Source: Ligustrum vulgare (taxonomy: Eukaryota > Streptophyta > Magnoliopsida > Lamiales > Oleaceae). Taken from it: a stretch of 64,000 nucleotides of DNA. The translations under genes and the position numbers were made by a program. The notes under the pieces were generated by a model. That model was not told the DNA's origin and did no database searches. It saw only the letters and a program-made list of their open reading frames with translations. Numbering within the stretch: position 1 is the first letter of the stretch; each line of letters begins with the position of its first letter. The DNA is taken from positions 9,982,014-10,046,013 of the forward strand of contig OY743169.1 of NCBI GenBank assembly GCA_963555705.1. Reading direction: 5' to 3'. Below, one piece after another: positions 34,729-47,425 of the stretch.

Positions 34729-36770
34729 ATGTCTACTCTCCCTTCAGATAGCCAAAATGATTCTTCCAACTTCACCCCAATCACCTCCAATATCCAAAAT
34801 CAAAACCCTGCTACTGAGTTCAATCTAACTCAGTCTCTGTCTGTCAAATTAGACAAAGACAACTATTTGTTCTGGAAAAACATGGTGCTACCTATCATCA
34901 AAGGGCACAAACTGCAGGGACACCTGTTTGGAACGAAGGAATGTCCCGAAGAACTGCTGACTAAAGAAGTCACCACTTGAGAAACTGTGACAGTGGAAAG
35001 AGTCCCCAATCCTGAATATGAAAAGTGGGTTGCTACAGGTCATTTGCTCATTGGATGGCTGTATTCCTCAATGATTGCAGACGTAGCTATGAGATTAATG
35101 TGAAGTACTAGCTCAACTAAGCTGTGGAATGCTATTGAAGACAACTATGGTGTTCTAAACAAGTCCAGACTAACATTCCTTACCTCAGAGCTGCAGAGGA
35201 TAAGGAAAGGATCCCTTTCTATGGACCAATACTTGACCACAGTTAAAAGGTTAGCAAATAACCTGGAAATTGCTGGTAAAGCTATGGATCAATATGATCT
35301 TATAGTGAAGGTGCTCGCAGGGTTAGATGAAGAATACACTCCTATGGTAGTACAAACTCAACACCAGAGACCAGTTGAGCTGGCATGAGCTAACATCTGT
35401 TTTGCTTACTTTTGAAAGCAGACTAGAGTATCTGAATCATATCAGAATTGGAGATGGATCCATTAACATCAGCCCAGGAGGAAACAAGGGAACATTTTCT
35501 GGTGGAAGAAACTAAAGAGGCAGTGCAAATCTAAGAATGAATGGCTCAATGGGAAGAAGCAGAGGAAGAGGAGGTAGATAAATCGAATTTAAGACACCTT
35601 GTCAAATCTGTGGGCTGAAAAATAACAAAAGCAGGGTGGTGCTTCAAGTGATTTGATGAGAATTATGCAGTAAAGAAACCTGAAGGAACAACAGCACACA
35701 ACCAGAATTTCTCAGCATTTAGTGCAACTCCCTACACTTTAGAGGATCCTACCTGGTTTGCTGACTCAGGAGCATGCAATCATGTCACTTATGATAAAAG
35801 TAATCTGGATGAGGTAAATGAGTACACTAGTAAGGAGCACATCAAAGTTGGGAACGGTAATCTTCTAACTATTTCCCATGTTGGTAAAACTATTGTGAAA
35901 TCTAGTGAAAACGAGTCTCTGAAATTGAACAATTTGTTACCGGTGCCAAAAATAAAGAAGAATTTACTGAGTGTGTCACAGTTCACTTTGGACAATAGCG
36001 TGTTTATTGAATTTTTTCCTTTCTGTTGTGTTGTGGAGGATCTGTAGACCAAGAGGGAGCTGGTCAGAGGAGTGCTTAAAGATGGATTCTATCAACTCAA
36101 CCTCATCAAAAACTCTTCCAGACACTGGGATTCTTAAAACTCTAGCTATCCAGTATTTTGTTTGTCATCTTCTTCTAGTTGTAATAATCCTAGCACTCAG
36201 TCAAGTCTTGAACTCCGGCATAGAAGGCTGGGACACCCTTCCTTTCATACTTTAGTTCATGTATTGAAACACAATGTCAAAAATTTCAAAATCAATGAAA
36301 CTTCATTGTTTTATGAAGCTTGCCAACTAGGCAAATCTCATAAACTTCCTTACACATTATCTAAATCACATGCCACTAATCCAATGGACCTTATATACTC
36401 AGACGTTTGGGGACAATCTTCAGTCAGCTCAACCAATGGCTATAAGTTCTATATTCTTTTTCTAGATGACTACAGCAGGCACTCATGGATTTACCCCATG
36501 AAAACAAAATCAGAGTCCATACAAATGTTTATCCAATTCAAACAGCTTGTAGAACAAAAGTTGAGAGAAAAATATAAATGTTTCAAAGTGACTATGGAGG
36601 AGAGTATAGAAGCGTTGAAAAATTGGCCAAAGAAAATGGCATTGAACTTAGACTTTCCTGTCCCTATTCCTCCGCACAAAATGGGAGAGCTGAAAGAAAA
36701 CACCGATATATCACAGAGGTTGGACTCTCCTTACTTGCTTAAGCACAAATGCCCTTACAATATTTGGTAG
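34729..36770 (+). pseudogene. Copia gag-protease-integrase region, broken
   Basis: gag starts MSTLPSDSQNDSSNF at 34729 and has the copia gag segment NYLFWKNMVLPIIKGH. A stop comes at 34978 and later pieces lie in other frames (KSRLTFLTSELQ near 35165). A protease-like ADSGACNHV is near 35765. The integrase zinc-binding start LRHRRLGHPS is near 36205 and the core starts DVWGQSSVSSTNGYKFY near 36402. Several stops and shifts are present. Confidence 0.85.
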
Positions 36771-37036
36771 AAGCCTTCCAAACCGCAAATTTTCTAATTA
36801 ACAGGCAGCCTACTCCAGTACTTGGTCTAAAAACACCCTTCCAGACCTTATTCCAGAAATAAGTCAACTATGACCAACTTGGAATTTTTGGATGTGCTTG
36901 CTACCCGTACCTTAGACCCTATAACAAGCATAAACTCTCTTTCCACTCTAAAAAATGTGTCAACCTAGGTTTTAGTGGAGCTTACAAAGGATACAGATGT
37001 CTCAGTCAAAATGAAAGAATCTTCATTTCCAAACAT

Positions 37037-38978
37037 GTGATATTTAATGAAAATGATTTTTCGCTTAGATCAAACTTCCTAAATAAACACACTGAACCAA
37101 TTCATAACTCTTTGAGTGTCACTTATCCTTTACCTATTGAACCTAATAGCTCGTCTACCCCTCTTCCATCAGCTACCTCCTCTGATCACAATACTGCACT
37201 TTTAAACAATTTACACAACAATTCCTCAACACATTCTTCTGATAGAGCTGATCATTTAACCACTCCACAGCCAGCAGTCTCAGGTTGCAGCTCTCAGCAA
37301 TATGACAAAGAAGGATCTGTTGGTGATATAAGGGATCAAATACTGACTGAAAGTGAAGAAGTAAATGCAGCTGATGGAAATGATAACACCGTAACTAAAG
37401 CTGTCACTCAGAATGTAGGACATCATATGGTTACAAGAGGTAAGGTTGGAATCTTTAAACTGGAACTTTTTAATGCTGAGTTTTGTGAACATAGAAGTGT
37501 GGAGGAAGCTATGTCTAATTCAAATTGGAGAGAAGCTATGAAAAGTGAATATGAGGCATTACAGAGGAAAAATACTTGGGTATTGGTACATCCAAATGCA
37601 GCCACAAAGATAATAGGATCTAAGTGGGTGTTTAAGCTCAAATATAGTGAAAATGGTGAATTTGAAAGGTATAAAGCTAGATTAGTAGCTAAAGGGTATC
37701 TACAAACACTTGGGGTTGATTTTTCAGAGACGTATAGTCCTGTGGTGAAGTCTTCTAATCTGAAAGTTGTCCTAGCTGTTGCAGTACATAAAGGTTGGGA
37801 TATTAGACAAGTCGATGTTAACAACGCATTTCTCAATGAGAAGTTGATTGTAGAAGTTCTCATGTACCAGCTTGAAGGGTTTGAGGATATAAACAAGCCT
37901 AACTATGTTTGTAAACTACAAAAATCCTTACATGGATTGAGGCAAGCCCTGAGAGCTTGGCATGATAGGTTAAAAGAAACGCTACTTGAATGGAAGTTCA
38001 CTTAATCTAAGGCTGATAATTCTCTATTTTTCAAGGAGGATAAGGTTTTTACAGTCTATATTTTGGTATATGTCGATGACATCATACTCACAGGTGACAA
38101 TGGGGAACAACTTCAGAAATTTGTTGATGACCTCAATAATAAATTTGCCTTAAAAGATATGGGGCAACTCAAAAGGTTTCTAGGGATGGAAGTTATCAGA
38201 AATCAAGATGGGTTGTTTATAAGTCAACGGAGGTATGCTCTTGATTTACTAAAAAGGTTTGGCTTTGATTCACTTAAGGAAATCTCTACGCCTATGTCTG
38301 TAAGGATATTGACATCAAAGCTTGAAGGGAACAAACTCAGCAATCCTACACTATACAGGAGTTGTGTTGGTGTTCTTCAATACTTGTCACATACACAACC
38401 AGACCTAACCTTTAGAGTAAATAGGCTTAGTCAATTCTTGCAAGAACCTACAGATGTACACTCGAGGCTTATGAAGAAGGTGTGCAGGTATGTCAAAGGC
38501 ACAACAGAGCTTGGAGTAACACTTCAGAACAATGGTGATTTGAGCATTAATGGATACTATGATTCAGATTGGGCATCTTGCTTGGATGACAGAAGGTCAG
38601 TAGCTGGGTATTGTGTGTATATTAGAGAAAGTATTGTGTCATGGAGCTCAAAGAAGCAATCTGTTGTAGCAAGATCCAGCATGGTAGCTGAATATCGTGC
38701 CCTAGCTCATACAACTTCAGAAATCAGCTAGATCTAATCATTGTTGAATGAATCGAACCAAGCATATTGAGTTTGATCTGCACTTTGTGAGAGATAGAGT
38801 CCTAAAGAAAGAGCTACAAATAAACTACATGCCTTCATCATACCAGATAGCTGATCTAATGACGAAGCCACTGCCATTAACGAAGTTCCTGTGTATGAGG
38901 GACAAGGTGTGCATGAATCAGAGTCACTACACCTTGAGCGGGGCCGTTAAAATACAAGAAGAAGGAGAAGAGGACTAA
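37037..38978 (+). pseudogene. Copia reverse transcriptase-RNase H, broken
   Basis: The RT open frame 37037-38005 has GSKWVFKLKYSENGEFERYK and QVDVNNAFLN. A stop at 38003-38005 precedes the catalytic YVDDIILTGD at about 38069. RNase H follows with YDSDWASCLDDRRSVAGYC (about 38560). After TTSEIS there is a stop and a deletion of roughly 35 codons before [14 protein letters not shown], then IADLMTKPL near 38850 at the family's usual C-terminal end. Confidence 0.9.
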
Positions 38979-39267
38979 AATGCACATTGTATAATACTTG
39001 TGGGATTACAGATACAAAGGAAAAGACACATTGAACTCGTTAAAAGGGGAACTCATGTGTCTTTCCTTCAATAAACATGCTGTCACCTTCCAAACCAGAA
39101 TCAGGTGCAACCCATGTGTAAATGATGAATCGTAGCTTCTAGAATAGAGAATAACGAACTTCTGTTAAAATTACCTGATGTGTGTGTTGGTTCGTGCACT
39201 ATAAAATCACAAATATTGTAAACTATTTAATAACTTTTGAATAGATAAGAAATCAAATTCTGCAACT
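38945..39267 (+). repeat. Copia 3' LTR
   Basis: 323 bp, starting CGTTAAAATACAAG and ending CTGCAACT; the same length as the 5' LTR without indels by eye. Confidence 0.9.
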
Positions 39268-39272
39268 CTACC

Positions 39273-40227
39273 TACCCACCCTCTCACCCAACCCAATACA
39301 TTTACAATCGACATTTTCAATATGAGAGTAGCTTTAATCCGTGACACACCCACTGCGTATGATGCTGAAAGAGGCGATGGTGATGACTCTGCGCGATGGC
39401 GACAACTCGGCGAACCACACCTACGATATCCACAATCTCACACTGGATCTGTTTAGCTCGATTTCACCAGTGTAAGAGGAAGCTGTCGGGGAATCCATAC
39501 CCTACCTACCCACCCACCCCCCTCACACATATATGTTTACGCTCGATTTCACAATCCAATGAGAGAGGGGTGACGAACTCTCTGGAAGGCAGCATTTTCA
39601 CTCACCAAACGTGCTCCACTCCTCAATTTAATATTGTTATGCTTGAATCAGATTAAGATTTGTAGGTGGAATAGTTCTCTCCCAATAACTTGAAAAGGTT
39701 GGCCGAACATATCAACAAAAATGCCCTCTGCAAATTCTGTCTTGGAGTACTTTTTGGTTCATTTTTTGGCGACAACCGTGACTACTGGGCTTCAACGTTG
39801 AAAGGATTGCTTTTTTTCTAAATCTGGCATGTTCCCTTGTAAAATGAAGATGCCATGGATAGTAGTTACTGTCAACGATATCATTAGGACTACCTTTTCT
39901 TTGTTTCTGCTTCAGTGCTTCTCACTACTCAAGCAACAAACTAATTAATAAGCTGGTTTACAGATTCCAAGGGGTAGGTGCTCAAGTGAAACTGCAGTGA
40001 AGCTTCCAACAATATAATAATATTGAAAAAGATGACATCAAATTAATTTGCATGCGGTTACCCTCTTTTAGTTCGATTTTGTTCATAGAAGGCGTAGAAG
40101 GTGTGGATTTAGAGCTTGATTCTTAATTAGATTTTTGATCTTGATTGTTGGTTTCAGCCAATCTTGCGGTGGTTTCTACTTCTTTCATTTCAGTGGTTGT
40201 GCTGTGATTTAGTGGGCATTTGTTACA
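39273..40227. other. Spacer, no gene recognised
   Basis: An 86-codon open frame (39396-39656) shows no family resemblance. The words GCTCGATTTCAC and CCCTACCTACCCACCC occur twice near 39460-39555, so a small local duplication is likely. No transposon ends are clear. Confidence 0.35.
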
Positions 40228-40850
40228 AGTCACACTTCGAATCTTGAGGTTACATTTGGTGTATTATGTTACATTTGGTGTAGTAGGTAATGGGTCACAC
40301 TTCAAATGTTTAGGTTAAATGTCACATTTGATGCATTAGCTCACGGGTCACACTTCAAATATTCAGATCACATTCACATTTGATGCATTAGGTCACAAGT
40401 CACACTTCACATGTTCTAATCATAGGTCACGTTTGATGTAGTCACGGGTCAGACTTCAAATGTTTAGGTCACATTTGATGAATTAGGTCACAGATCACAC
40501 TCCAAATGTTTAGGTCACACGTCACATTTGATGCATTAACTCACAAGTCACACTTCACATGTTCAGGACACATGTCACATTTGGTGCATTGAGTCATATG
40601 TCACACTTCATATATCATATGTCACATTAATTAAGTTACAAGTCATAATTCATCTAATCACAGATTAGAGAATTAAATGAACAACATATATGATGGATTA
40701 TGTAACAAGTCACACTTCAAATGTTCAGGTTACATTTGATGTATTATGTCACATGTTACATTTGATGCATTAAGTCAGGGTCACACTCTCAACGCTCATA
40801 TCACAAGGTCACATTTGATGCATTAATATCACAGACAACATATCAATATA
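40228..40850 (+). repeat. Tandem repeat array, period about 46-53 bp
   Basis: About ten imperfect units, each with a GTCACACTTCAAATGTT half and a GTCACATTTGATGCATTA half. Two units are longer (near 40602 and 40711). The array is non-coding. Confidence 0.85.
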
Positions 40851-41112
40851 AATTCAAGAAAACTGGTCACATGTCATCGACAGTGAGAAATGGAATTATT
40901 TAATCAGGTAAATAGTCTATAAATTACACCAGATGATGCTTTTCAGTTATTCAATTTTCAATTTTCAAATCTTCTTCTTTTTCTCAATTCTAAAAATAGA
41001 TGGTTACAGTGGTGGTGCACTAAAGATGGTGGTGTCGATGGTGGTGGTAACGATGTGTCGAAGATCATGGTGATGATGCGATGTTGACAATGGTGGTCAT
41101 TGTGGTTGGTGG

Positions 41113-42602
41113 TAGTGGTGGGCATGGGTTGGGTTTTGGTCCAACCAAAACCCAACCCAATTTGGTCGGGTTGATGTAAAATCAACCCAACCCAACCCAA
41201 TGCTAGATTTTAATGCAACCCAATAAGGTGTTGGGTGGGTTGGGCTTCGGCCCAAATTGACAAAATGTATTAAATACCCCAACAATCCAATTTTTGTTAC
41301 CCCAATTAATTATTTTAGTTTAAACATGTAAAATAACTTAAAATTTAAATTATTGACCCAATTAAACAACCTATCTAACAACTTAAAACAATGTACCAAA
41401 AATGTTAAATACCTATAAAATCCAACAAACCTGAAAACTCAAATAGAAATTACAAATATTACAAATTTTAATCATTCTAGCTACATCTATAGACTATGCT
41501 TGTACAATCGTTCAAATATTATGTAAAGCACCTGTTTCCATTTTCTTTTAGGTCAGTCAAAACTTTTGGAAGTTTTCAATAACCTAGACTTGGGCAGCTA
41601 AAAATTCAACAAACATCAAAGTTTAAACAATACAAAATAATACATAACTCAACAGGTAAATCCCAATATTTCAATAAATCAACAAATTGAGGAGAATGAA
41701 AATCTAGCTAAAAATTTTTAGACTTTTAGAGATCTGTAAAGTTAAAGTGGTTACAAAAGCAGCTGGAAACCATAAATCATCTCTTTTCAATTCATAAAAG
41801 TGTGCTTTCTTTTTTTCAGTTTCTTCTTCCACCATATGCTACTGACTATTGTGGAGTACCAAGTACTGATGAATGAAGAATGCTGAATACATACATAATT
41901 TTGAAAAAGAAAAGAAAAATAAAATCAAAGGTGGGCAGTAGGCACGAACGAAATGTCAATTGTCAAGCTCTAATTTATCCACTATCACATTCAAAAATGT
42001 AAATCTGGAATCATTAACAATAAGAGGCAGCTCAAGCAGGCACAAACGAACGAAATTCCAAGCTCTTATTTATCCACTATCAAAATAAACTCCTTCATCA
42101 CAACAAAATCACCGAAAACAGTAAACACATTTGCTGAAACCACAAAATCTAAAGGAAAATGAAACAAACTAAAATCAAACTCAATATAAGAACTAGGAGT
42201 ATTTTGGTGCAGCATATCGGCTAGGCGATTTAAAGGGACGGCCGGACGGGTGAGGGCAGTCACGGACTCACGGTAAGTCTGGCGGAGCCACCGCGGAAGT
42301 CGGAAGAGAGTGAAAGCGAGAGATGAGAGTGCGAGAGTTTATTAGGGTTTGAGGCAAGTCTGATTTCTAATTCTATTTTAACATTTATTTAGTTTTCGCA
42401 TTTTTCTTTTTTCAAAAAAAGGGTTGGGTTGGGTTGGATCGGGTTTCTTATGGTAACCTGACCCGACCCGAACCGAACCGAACTGAATCCTGTATTCCAA
42501 AACCGACCCAATCACATTTTTGCCAAAAAATCGATCAAAACCGGTCGGTTCGATCCGGTTTGGACGGTTTGACCGGGTAGGTTTGGGTTTTGCCCACCCC
42601 TA
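41113..42602. mobile_element. Non-autonomous hAT element, 1,490 bp, with 8-bp target duplication
   Basis: Perfect duplication GTTGGTGG at 41105-41112 and 42603-42610. Left end TAGTGGTGGGCATGGG; right end is the complement of TAGGGGTGGGCAAAAC. Subterminal regions carry many GGTTGGG/CCCAACC words. No transposase is readable. The right part (42220-42360) is less AT-rich and resembles the untranslated region of a transcribed gene (GAGAGTTTATTAGGG), so it may be an internal-deletion derivative. Confidence 0.88.
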
Positions 42603-42900
42603 GTTGGTGGTCATGGTCGTTGTGGTGGTGGTATCGTTGGATATGGTGGTGACGATAAATCGTAGTCTGAAGATTTGAATGGGGCGGGGTGGGTGAGGTG
42701 AATTTTTATAATATATTAATTATATTATTTAGCACCTGATGTATGTATTTTTAAACTATTTTCTTTATCTTTGAAATCTAGTATTATAATCACATGATTT
42801 GTATATTCTTCCCATTTTTTTATCTGATCGATCCTCATCCTATTACTCCCTTTAATTTAATTTAAATAAATACATTTCAATCATAATCTAGGAAAAATAT

Positions 42901-43590
42901 TAGCCTCTATTTGTAGGAATGAAAATAATACCCATGAACCCGAAACTCGTTGGATACCCGACACAAATTGATGGAGATTAACCGACTAAATAAGTTTGTG
43001 GGTAGGTTATGGGTGTAAGTTTAGAAACCAGACATGAATATGGTCGGGTATGGGTATTGTAGAAAACTCATACCAGACCCATATACCCATTAATTTCCTT
43101 GAAAAAATTATTGTATTTAACATGCTAAAAAAATTTAATAGTCAATTAGTATATTACATGTGAAGTTTATGAAAAACTTACAATTAAATACTTATATTAC
43201 TGTTGATCAAGCATTATACCGTAATGCTACTAATACTTATATATTGCCACAAAACAAAAAAATTAAAATACTTAATGGGTATAAAAACATACCCGCCCCA
43301 ACCAGACCATTTTAAATGGGTATATGAGTAGGTATGGATATTATAAATCTCTAGTGAGTACGGTATGAGTTTCCCAAACCTGACTCATAACCCATCCATT
43401 GTCATCCCTATCTGTTTGGTAAAAGAATATGGTTAATAAATTGGTTTAGTTATGCTTTCGAGGTAAAATGTATAGTTATAAATTGGAGAGAGAAAATACG
43501 TGGGGTTAAAAAGTGATTTCGAGAATTCTGTAGTTTATAAATTGATTTATAAATCAAAGAAATGCTTTTACTAAACCGAAGCTAAATAAG
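42901..43590. mobile_element. MITE family B copy split by a nested hAT element
   Basis: Left end GCCTCTATTTG (42903-42913). The rest resumes at 43411 as TCTGTTTGGTAAAAG, with core CGAGGTAAAATGTATAG and GGAGAGAGAAAATACGTG, and right end TTTACTAAACCGAAGC near 43585. Confidence 0.65.
42914..43410. mobile_element. Non-autonomous hAT element, 497 bp, nested in a MITE
   Basis: Ends TAGGAATGAAAAT and the complement of TAGGGATGACAAT. 8-bp flanks TCTATTTG (42906-42913) and TCTGTTTG (43411-43418) differ at one base. The interior repeats ATGGGTAT/ATACCCAT words near both ends. Confidence 0.78.
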
Positions 43591-43599
43591 TGTGTTGAT

Positions 43600-43870
43600 G
43601 GGTCCGTAACACCTCCGAGCTGGATTCAATCGTCAACATAAGCTTAGACCAGGAGTGCCCCAAGAATCATCATATAAAGAGGTCATGGGTTCAAGTCCTC
43701 ATCGAGACGCGTCCACTTCAAGTGGAACAAACCCACTTCACAGTGGACAATTTGCGTGTTAACAGTTCCATAGCACCTCCGGACTAGATTCAATGGACCC
43801 GTCAATAGTTTCCACCTATGAAAATAAGCTTGGTCTTACTTCTATGTATAGAAACTAGTATCTTACCTGT
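43600..43870 (+). repeat. SINE-like tRNA-derived sequence
   Basis: GGTCATGGGTTCAAGTCC (about 43681) resembles a tRNA B box. Related words (TCCGTAACACCTCCGAGC, TCCATAGCACCTCCGGAC) occur at both sides, 170 bp apart, giving a local direct repeat. No poly(A) tail is clear. Confidence 0.35.
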
Positions 43871-43927
43871 GCAATGCACAGATTAATGTAATTTGAAGAA
43901 TATTATAATAAGATTTGCATATTACTT

Positions 43928-46354
43928 TGTAATGACCCGAAAAATTATGGTGTGCTTAGTTGTCTATTATGACGTAATAGAAATGTTTTAGAATTTATTT
44001 AATTATTTTGGAAGTTAAAGAAATAAAAATGGAAGTTTTAATTAAATGAAATGTTGAGGAAACGTATTTAAACGCCTTTCTTTAGAAGATTCGTTTGACA
44101 ACTTCCGACCCCAGATAATTGTATATCTTATATGTACGGATAAGTACTCGAAGTGAACTTCGGGAATCTGAAATCCGTTCACCATTTTGATTAGTGTACC
44201 GTCCTCAGCAATTTCTCAAAGATGGCTACTCCACCGCACGACTCGAAAAGACAGTTTCAAGGGGCTATCCTTGGGACGCTATAACTTCTTCTTTCGTTAT
44301 CCAAATCTTACGAGGAAAATTTTATATGAAAGTACTATATGAGTAATTTGAAATGGTACCAAAAATACCCAATTTTGACTTCATTTACTACCTCAAAAAG
44401 GGACTCAAACTCTGCTACTTGAAATTGAGAAAATCTGGGTTAAGCAGCCATGAGGTGGAGGTCTAGGCTGCCACCACTGCTTTATAGACCTTATTACTCA
44501 CCTTATGCCGTCTTTTAGCTCCATCCTTGCATGGTAAAAGAATGACACCTCCTGCTAGGCCTTTAAAATAAACTTTCTTAACTTTGAAGCAAAGCTCCAA
44601 TCCTCTACACCCAGTTTTCTTCTTCAAATCGTGCAACCATATAATCTTATAAATACCTGAGCTCTTGAATCAATTTCTCAAACCAAAAATCTGAGCTGAA
44701 ACGTTGTAGAAATAGCCTTTCTTCTTCACATGCCCTAGATAAGGAAATTATCAAATGTTGTTTCAATCCGTCCCAAGTCTTTCTTTTTATCACAAAACAT
44801 GTTTTCTCAAAGCCCTTTATAAAAAACAAATGGTTTTAGATCAAAGAAATCAAGAAAACCGACATTCAGATTCTGGAAATATGTTTAGTATCGACACCAT
44901 GTTCATCTGGGCTTAAAACGATGAATCTGACATTTTTGTGTAGACACCATATCAGGTGATGTCGACACCAAACGGACTGCAGGGCGACATAAATTCGTTC
45001 AGACATAACTTTTGATCTACTACTCCAATTTCTGATCCGTAAAGTCCATGGAACTCCAGATTCAATATCCTTTCCAATGATATATTATAAAACTCATGGA
45101 GACTTATGTGCTAGGAGTTATATTCTTATTCCTTCACCTACTCCGTGCCGAGGAAGACTTCCATTCCAAAAGGAAGTCATTCTAGAAGTTGTTTAAGGAT
45201 AGATTCATCCAATAAACTGTGAGTGGGATGTGTTTATTTGGATTATTTGAATAATACGTAAATAATATTATACAATTATAAGTGATTCGAATATGTTTAC
45301 TTGAATTAGTTGAATATGATTTGGATATGTTTACAAGAAATATATGATTTCTTTGGATATGCTTATGCGACACATACTTGGTATATATTTGAAGAGAACA
45401 TATGAATATTTGTCGCATGTTGATAGCTTTGAGTTATATTGAAATAAGATTTGAATAAATGTGATGGAATGAAAATTTGAAGATATTCGATTCATCTTTT
45501 TGAAAGCATTCATCACGTGTATACTGGACTATGGTTGCTCCAATGTACCCGCTCGTGATTTTGGATAAGTTATCATATACATTGAGCTGCCTAATGATAA
45601 GGCATGGTGGTATGTTGATTTGTAAATATGTGAGATCTCGTGTGGGACTTGTATGATGGAAGTTATTGGTTCTGACCAATTGTGATATGTTATGTTTGAG
45701 CGTTGGGGTACGAGATGAGCACTGTAGCGGTTCATGTCATGCATTACAGTATAGTATGCGGTTATCAATATTGGGAAATATCTATGACGTACGGGTCATC
45801 GGTGATACGATACCTGCAGGATATCTCAATTATAATTGGCTATTAAGATACGGATATGTTGCTTGAGCAGCCGGTGATACGGTGCCTACAACACATCACG
45901 ATCTTGATTTGTCAATTATTTTGGATATACAGATATTCTAACCATATATCGAGCTGTGTTACTTTGACTGGGGATTTTCAAAAGATACATGCAGACATAT
46001 ATTGAAATGGTCTTGAGTATGTGAGGTTGACTTGTATATTCAAACATGCAATAACACATGTGCACCATATTCTACTCACTGAGCAAGTGTATGCTCACCC
46101 CAAGTCATCTAACCTTTCAGGTAGCTATTGATGCAAGATGGATTGGCGAGGATCTTTAGATAACTTGACAGAAAGTGTTGCGCTAGGTGACGACCTGTGA
46201 GTTGTGGACTTACCATTGAATAAGGACTTTTGTGTTTGAACTGCCACTCTTTTTTTGAACTCATTATTTAATATTTTAAAAATTAAAATCGTTTCTTCTT
46301 AAATAAATGAATTTTATTTTAAATGAAAAAGTTTTGAAAATTATGGGCGTCACA
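43928..46354 (+). repeat. Orphan gypsy-type LTR, 2,427 bp
   Basis: Starts TGTAATGACCCG and ends GGGCGTCACA, then 4 nt before a tRNA-Met primer site. No gag-pol and no second LTR follow; unrelated Helitron-type sequence begins within 170 bp. Open frames in it look like chance. Confidence 0.75.
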
Positions 46355-46358
46355 AGAG

Positions 46359-46370
46359 TGGTATCAGAGC
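46359..46370 (+). other. Primer binding site of the orphan LTR element
   Basis: TGGTATCAGAGC directly after the LTR, matching initiator tRNA-Met. Confidence 0.8.
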
Positions 46371-46521
46371 ATTATTATTTTGAAAAATGCTTGAAATTTT
46401 GGGGTTTCACATACTTAATCATTATGTATTGAAGTGAATTGGTGATCCATAGTAACATTTACAAAAATATTGAAGATGTACTATTTAAACAAAAAAAATT
46501 ACTATATGTCACATAACTAAT

Positions 46522-46962
46522 TCAAGTTTTGAAAAATTTCTTTGAAAACAACATTAGCAGTTCATCTGGATGGTAATTCATCTCGGTCGCAAGTATCTTC
46601 AATCCCAAATGGTTCGTAACTCTAGATACTGCAACGTAAAGTTGACCATGACTTAAAACAAATTTTTTCAAATATAGTCCTACATGCGATAGCGATTGAC
46701 CTTGACTCTTGTTAATCATCACAACATAGGACATAATCAAAGGATATTGTCTTCTTCGAAATCTAAATGGCAATCTTGCATCTGATGGAGTTAGAATCAT
46801 TCGAGGAATAAACACTTTATGCCCCGCATTACTTCTTGTTATGACCTTAGCTTCTAAAACATGATTTTCAAGTTTTATTACCAATCTGGTCTCATTGCAT
46901 AGTCCTGCAGAATGATCGATATTCCTCAACAACATAATAAAAGTATCAACCTTCAACTTCAA
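46522..46962 (-). pseudogene. Helitron-type PIF1-like helicase, C-terminal fragment
   Basis: Reads LLRNIDHSAGLCNETRLVI, FIPRMILTPSDARLPFRFRR and INKSQGQSLSHVGLYL, ending with YVAVSRVTNHLGLKIL. These are helicase motifs of the C-terminal half of Rep/helicase proteins of plant Helitrons. The ATP-binding half and the Rep domain are missing, so it is a fragment of a rolling-circle transposon protein. Confidence 0.85.
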
Positions 46963-46969
46963 CTCATGG

Positions 46970-47425
46970 TTATATATCAGTAATATTAAAAATAATCATC
47001 CAAAATGAATCTGACTCAAAGTTATGAAATAATGATAAAAAATAAACCTCTAAACTTTTTAGCTCGACACAACCGAAGTAATAATATGGGTGGTTATGAA
47101 TTTTCAGTATCCATGATGTTGCTATGCTCATCGACATGCTCACCCCAGATGGTGCAAGACAACCGATTATTCCTATTCCATAAGAAGAGATAAGTGTTAA
47201 TAATCCCTTGAAAGAGTGTACTCTGATAACAACTATACAGTGCCATGAACTACATGGATATTGATGTACATACTCAGTATCCAGTAGTACAATATCAATC
47301 ATTCTGGTATTTCTCCTATATATTTCCCTTGAGTGTACTGTATCCTTGCCAACAACTTCTCCAATTATATCTAAAAACAGATATATTTTTACAATAATAA
47401 TTAACATAAAAAATTGTGAATCCAT
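46970..47425 (-). pseudogene. RPA1-like OB-fold remnant, probably Helitron-associated
   Basis: LDIIGEVVGKDTV followed by RMIDIVLLDTE resembles the DNA-binding OB fold of replication protein A large subunit, a gene often carried by plant Helitrons. The following text drifts through other frames. It lies directly upstream of the helicase fragment on the same strand. Confidence 0.5.

Larger units (their letters stand above)
34387..39267 (+). mobile_element. Ty1/copia LTR retrotransposon, both LTRs and target duplication present
   Basis: 4,881 bp flanked by CTACC on both sides (34382-34386 and 39268-39272). The two LTRs are each 323 bp. Between them are a tRNA-Met primer site, gag, integrase, RT and RNase H in copia order, and a purine-rich tract (GAGCGGGG) before the 3' LTR. 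I count about 25 mismatches between the LTRs (roughly 8%), so the insertion is old. The LTR ends have lost the usual TG...CA. Coding parts are broken. Confidence 0.93.

Noticed and set aside
40958..41285. Minus-strand open frames near the hAT left end
   Set aside because: Trp/Gly/Pro-rich translations of GGTTGGG repeats; not protein-like.
43681..43700. Functional tRNA gene
   Set aside because: Only a B-box-like GGTTCAAGTCC is present; no cloverleaf or matching A box can be drawn.
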